From Ardenticatenaceae bacterium (GTDB lineage: Bacteria > Chloroflexota > Anaerolineae > Promineifilales > Promineifilaceae): 64,000 bases of DNA. This document shows, piece after piece, positions 63,115-64,000 of the stretch (position 1 is the stretch's first letter; each line of letters opens with the position of its first letter). The translations under genes and the position numbers were made by a program. The notes under the pieces are model-generated. The model searched no databases. It was not told the DNA's origin and worked only from the letters and a program-made list of their open reading frames with translations. The stretch is taken from positions 62,001-126,000 of the forward strand of contig JACKCD010000009.1 in the NCBI GenBank assembly GCA_020634215.1, given 5' to 3'.

Positions 63115-64000
63115 TCCACCAACTGCTGACCTATTTAGACCCACGCCGCAGCCTGCGGGCGCAAATTGGGCTGGTTTCGGGTGGGTTAACCATTCTACTG
63201 GTGCTGCTCATCACCCTAACGACCGAATTTTGGCAGCAATATGTGATTTGGGTTGTACTGGGATTGGGGCTGGTTTTTGTGCTGGTGGGGTGGATGGCGG
63301 CAGGCCGAATTGCCAAGCCGCTCATGCTCATTGCTCAACGCGCCAATGAAATCAGCTCGGCCACCGAACCCACTTATCTGCCAATTTACCTGGGGCAGAA
63401 CGAAGTGGCGGTGCTGTCACAGTCGCTGGCGCAATTGGTAACGGATTTAACCGAGGCCAAGGCCGAGCTGGAGGGACGGGTGCTGGCACATACGGATCAG
63501 CTGACGGTGCTGTATGATGTGCTGGCGATTGCCAGCGATATGGGCAGCTTAAACATGGTGTTGACCCATTCGCTGGAACGGGTATTAACGGCCGTTTCCG
63601 CCCACGCGGGCACCCTCCACCTGCTCAACAAAAATGGTGAACAGTTTGACTTGCTTGCCACCTACCATATCCCTGGCCTTAGCAGCGATTTTTTGGATCA
63701 GCTACCAGCCAATGACCCGCTCCTACACGCCATTTTGGAAGCCGGCAAGCCTACGCTCATTACCAACCTGCCTGCCGATTCGCGCAGCAGCCATTTGGCA
63801 GGCACCATTGGTCACGGCATGTTTTTGGGTGTTCCCATGCAGCAAGGCGGGCAGGCCATTGGAGTCTTAGGCATCATTGGCGATGATTTAACAGCCATTT
63901 CGGGTGAAGAGATGGGGCTGCTCAAGTCGCTGGCGGATCAATTGGTGCTGGTGGTAGAAAACCACCAATTGCGGCAGCAAGCGCAGCGGCTGGCGGTTAT
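63111..64000 (+). CDS. GAF-containing sensor kinase, 5' part only (runs off the end)
   Basis: The ATG overlaps the YigZ stop and the frame stays open to base 64000 (about 296 aa seen). Two membrane helices (about 18-38 and 43-65) flank a very short loop, then a HAMP-like linker (AAGRIAKPLMLIAQRANEISSATE). A coiled region follows (LAQLVTDLTEAKAELEGRVL), and then a GAF domain (about 145-285: HAGTLHLLNKNGEQFDLLATYHIPGL, FLGVPMQQGGQAIGVLGIIG). This is the usual NarX/LiaS-like or GAF histidine-kinase architecture; the kinase part is beyond the window. Confidence 0.85.
   Translation, partial: MIHQLLTYLDPRRSLRAQIGLVSGGLTILLVLLITLTTEFWQQYVIWVVLGLGLVFVLVGWMAAGRIAKPLMLIAQRANEISSATEPTYLPIYLGQNEVAVLSQSLAQLVTDLTEAKAELEGRVLAHTDQLTVLYDVLAIASDMGSLNMVLTHSLERVLTAVSAHAGTLHLLNKNGEQFDLLATYHIPGLSSDFLDQLPANDPLLHAILEAGKPTLITNLPADSRSSHLAGTIGHGMFLGVPMQQGGQAIGVLGIIGDDLTAISGEEMGLLKSLADQLVLVVENHQLRQQAQRLAV

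Overview
The window reads as a gene-dense stretch of a free-living, aerobic or facultatively aerobic bacterial chromosome of moderate-to-high GC. Most likely it is a member of the Chloroflexota (Anaerolineae-like). This is an inference from the gene content: polyphosphate glucokinase, multi-PAS/GAF hybrid kinases, a Chloroflexi-style Cys motif in an SH3 protein, and a glyoxylate shunt with a RamB/ScfR-type regulator. No rRNA is present; the only RNA gene seen is one tRNA-Gln(TTG).

Layout. 1-3 kb: an IS630-family element with a frameshifted transposase, sitting at the 3' end of a small secreted-protein gene, then a lone winged-helix protein and a polyphosphate glucokinase. 3-10 kb: an AlbA_2/HATPase regulator, a stand-alone nuoN, and a two-gene phosphorelay cassette. 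10-19 kb: DUF72, FtsK, a three-S1-domain protein, biotin ligase, an SPFH protein, a penicillin acylase. 19-25 kb: DUF2000, then an ECF sigma / membrane anti-sigma-like / ABC exporter operon, a frameshifted SH3 protein, a methyltransferase and a small membrane protein. 25-31 kb: epimerase-GH3 pair, response regulator, thiD behind a Phd/RelE toxin-antitoxin pair. 31-36 kb: aceB-aceA divergent from their probable regulator, with two copies of one palindromic operator between them. 36-41 kb: tRNA, HNH protein, phasin-like protein with two operators, thioesterase, TrhO, and an Hsp70 fused to a GyrA-C-terminal-like domain. 41-45 kb: a sulfur operon (PocR-type regulator, SQR, DUF1641, single-Cys DsrC/TusE, DsrE). 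45-49 kb: a complete ECF vitamin-type transporter. 50-54 kb: an operon of an esterase and two ATP-grasp enzymes of unknown product. 54-64 kb: prfA, MaoC, PBP1A, HAD phosphatase, PlsC, glycosyltransferase, YigZ and the start of a GAF sensor kinase that runs off the end.

Two sequence-level systems overlay the genes. First, the 10-bp palindrome AACGGCCGTT occurs more than 80 times by eye (about 0.06 expected), inside genes in all three frames (as NGR, TAV or RPF) and at convergent gene ends as terminator hairpins. It is absent from the first 3 kb. Second, many intergenic gaps hold hairpins whose arms are tandem degenerate heptamers (units such as GGAGATT, TAATCGG, GGGAGTA, GTGGTGC). The base composition differs between families but the 7-nt period is shared, and several supply the stop codon and last residues of the neighbouring genes. 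These two repeat systems, the Hsp70-GyrA-CTD fusion, the ATP-grasp/esterase operon and the aceBA/regulator operator pair are the most unusual things seen.
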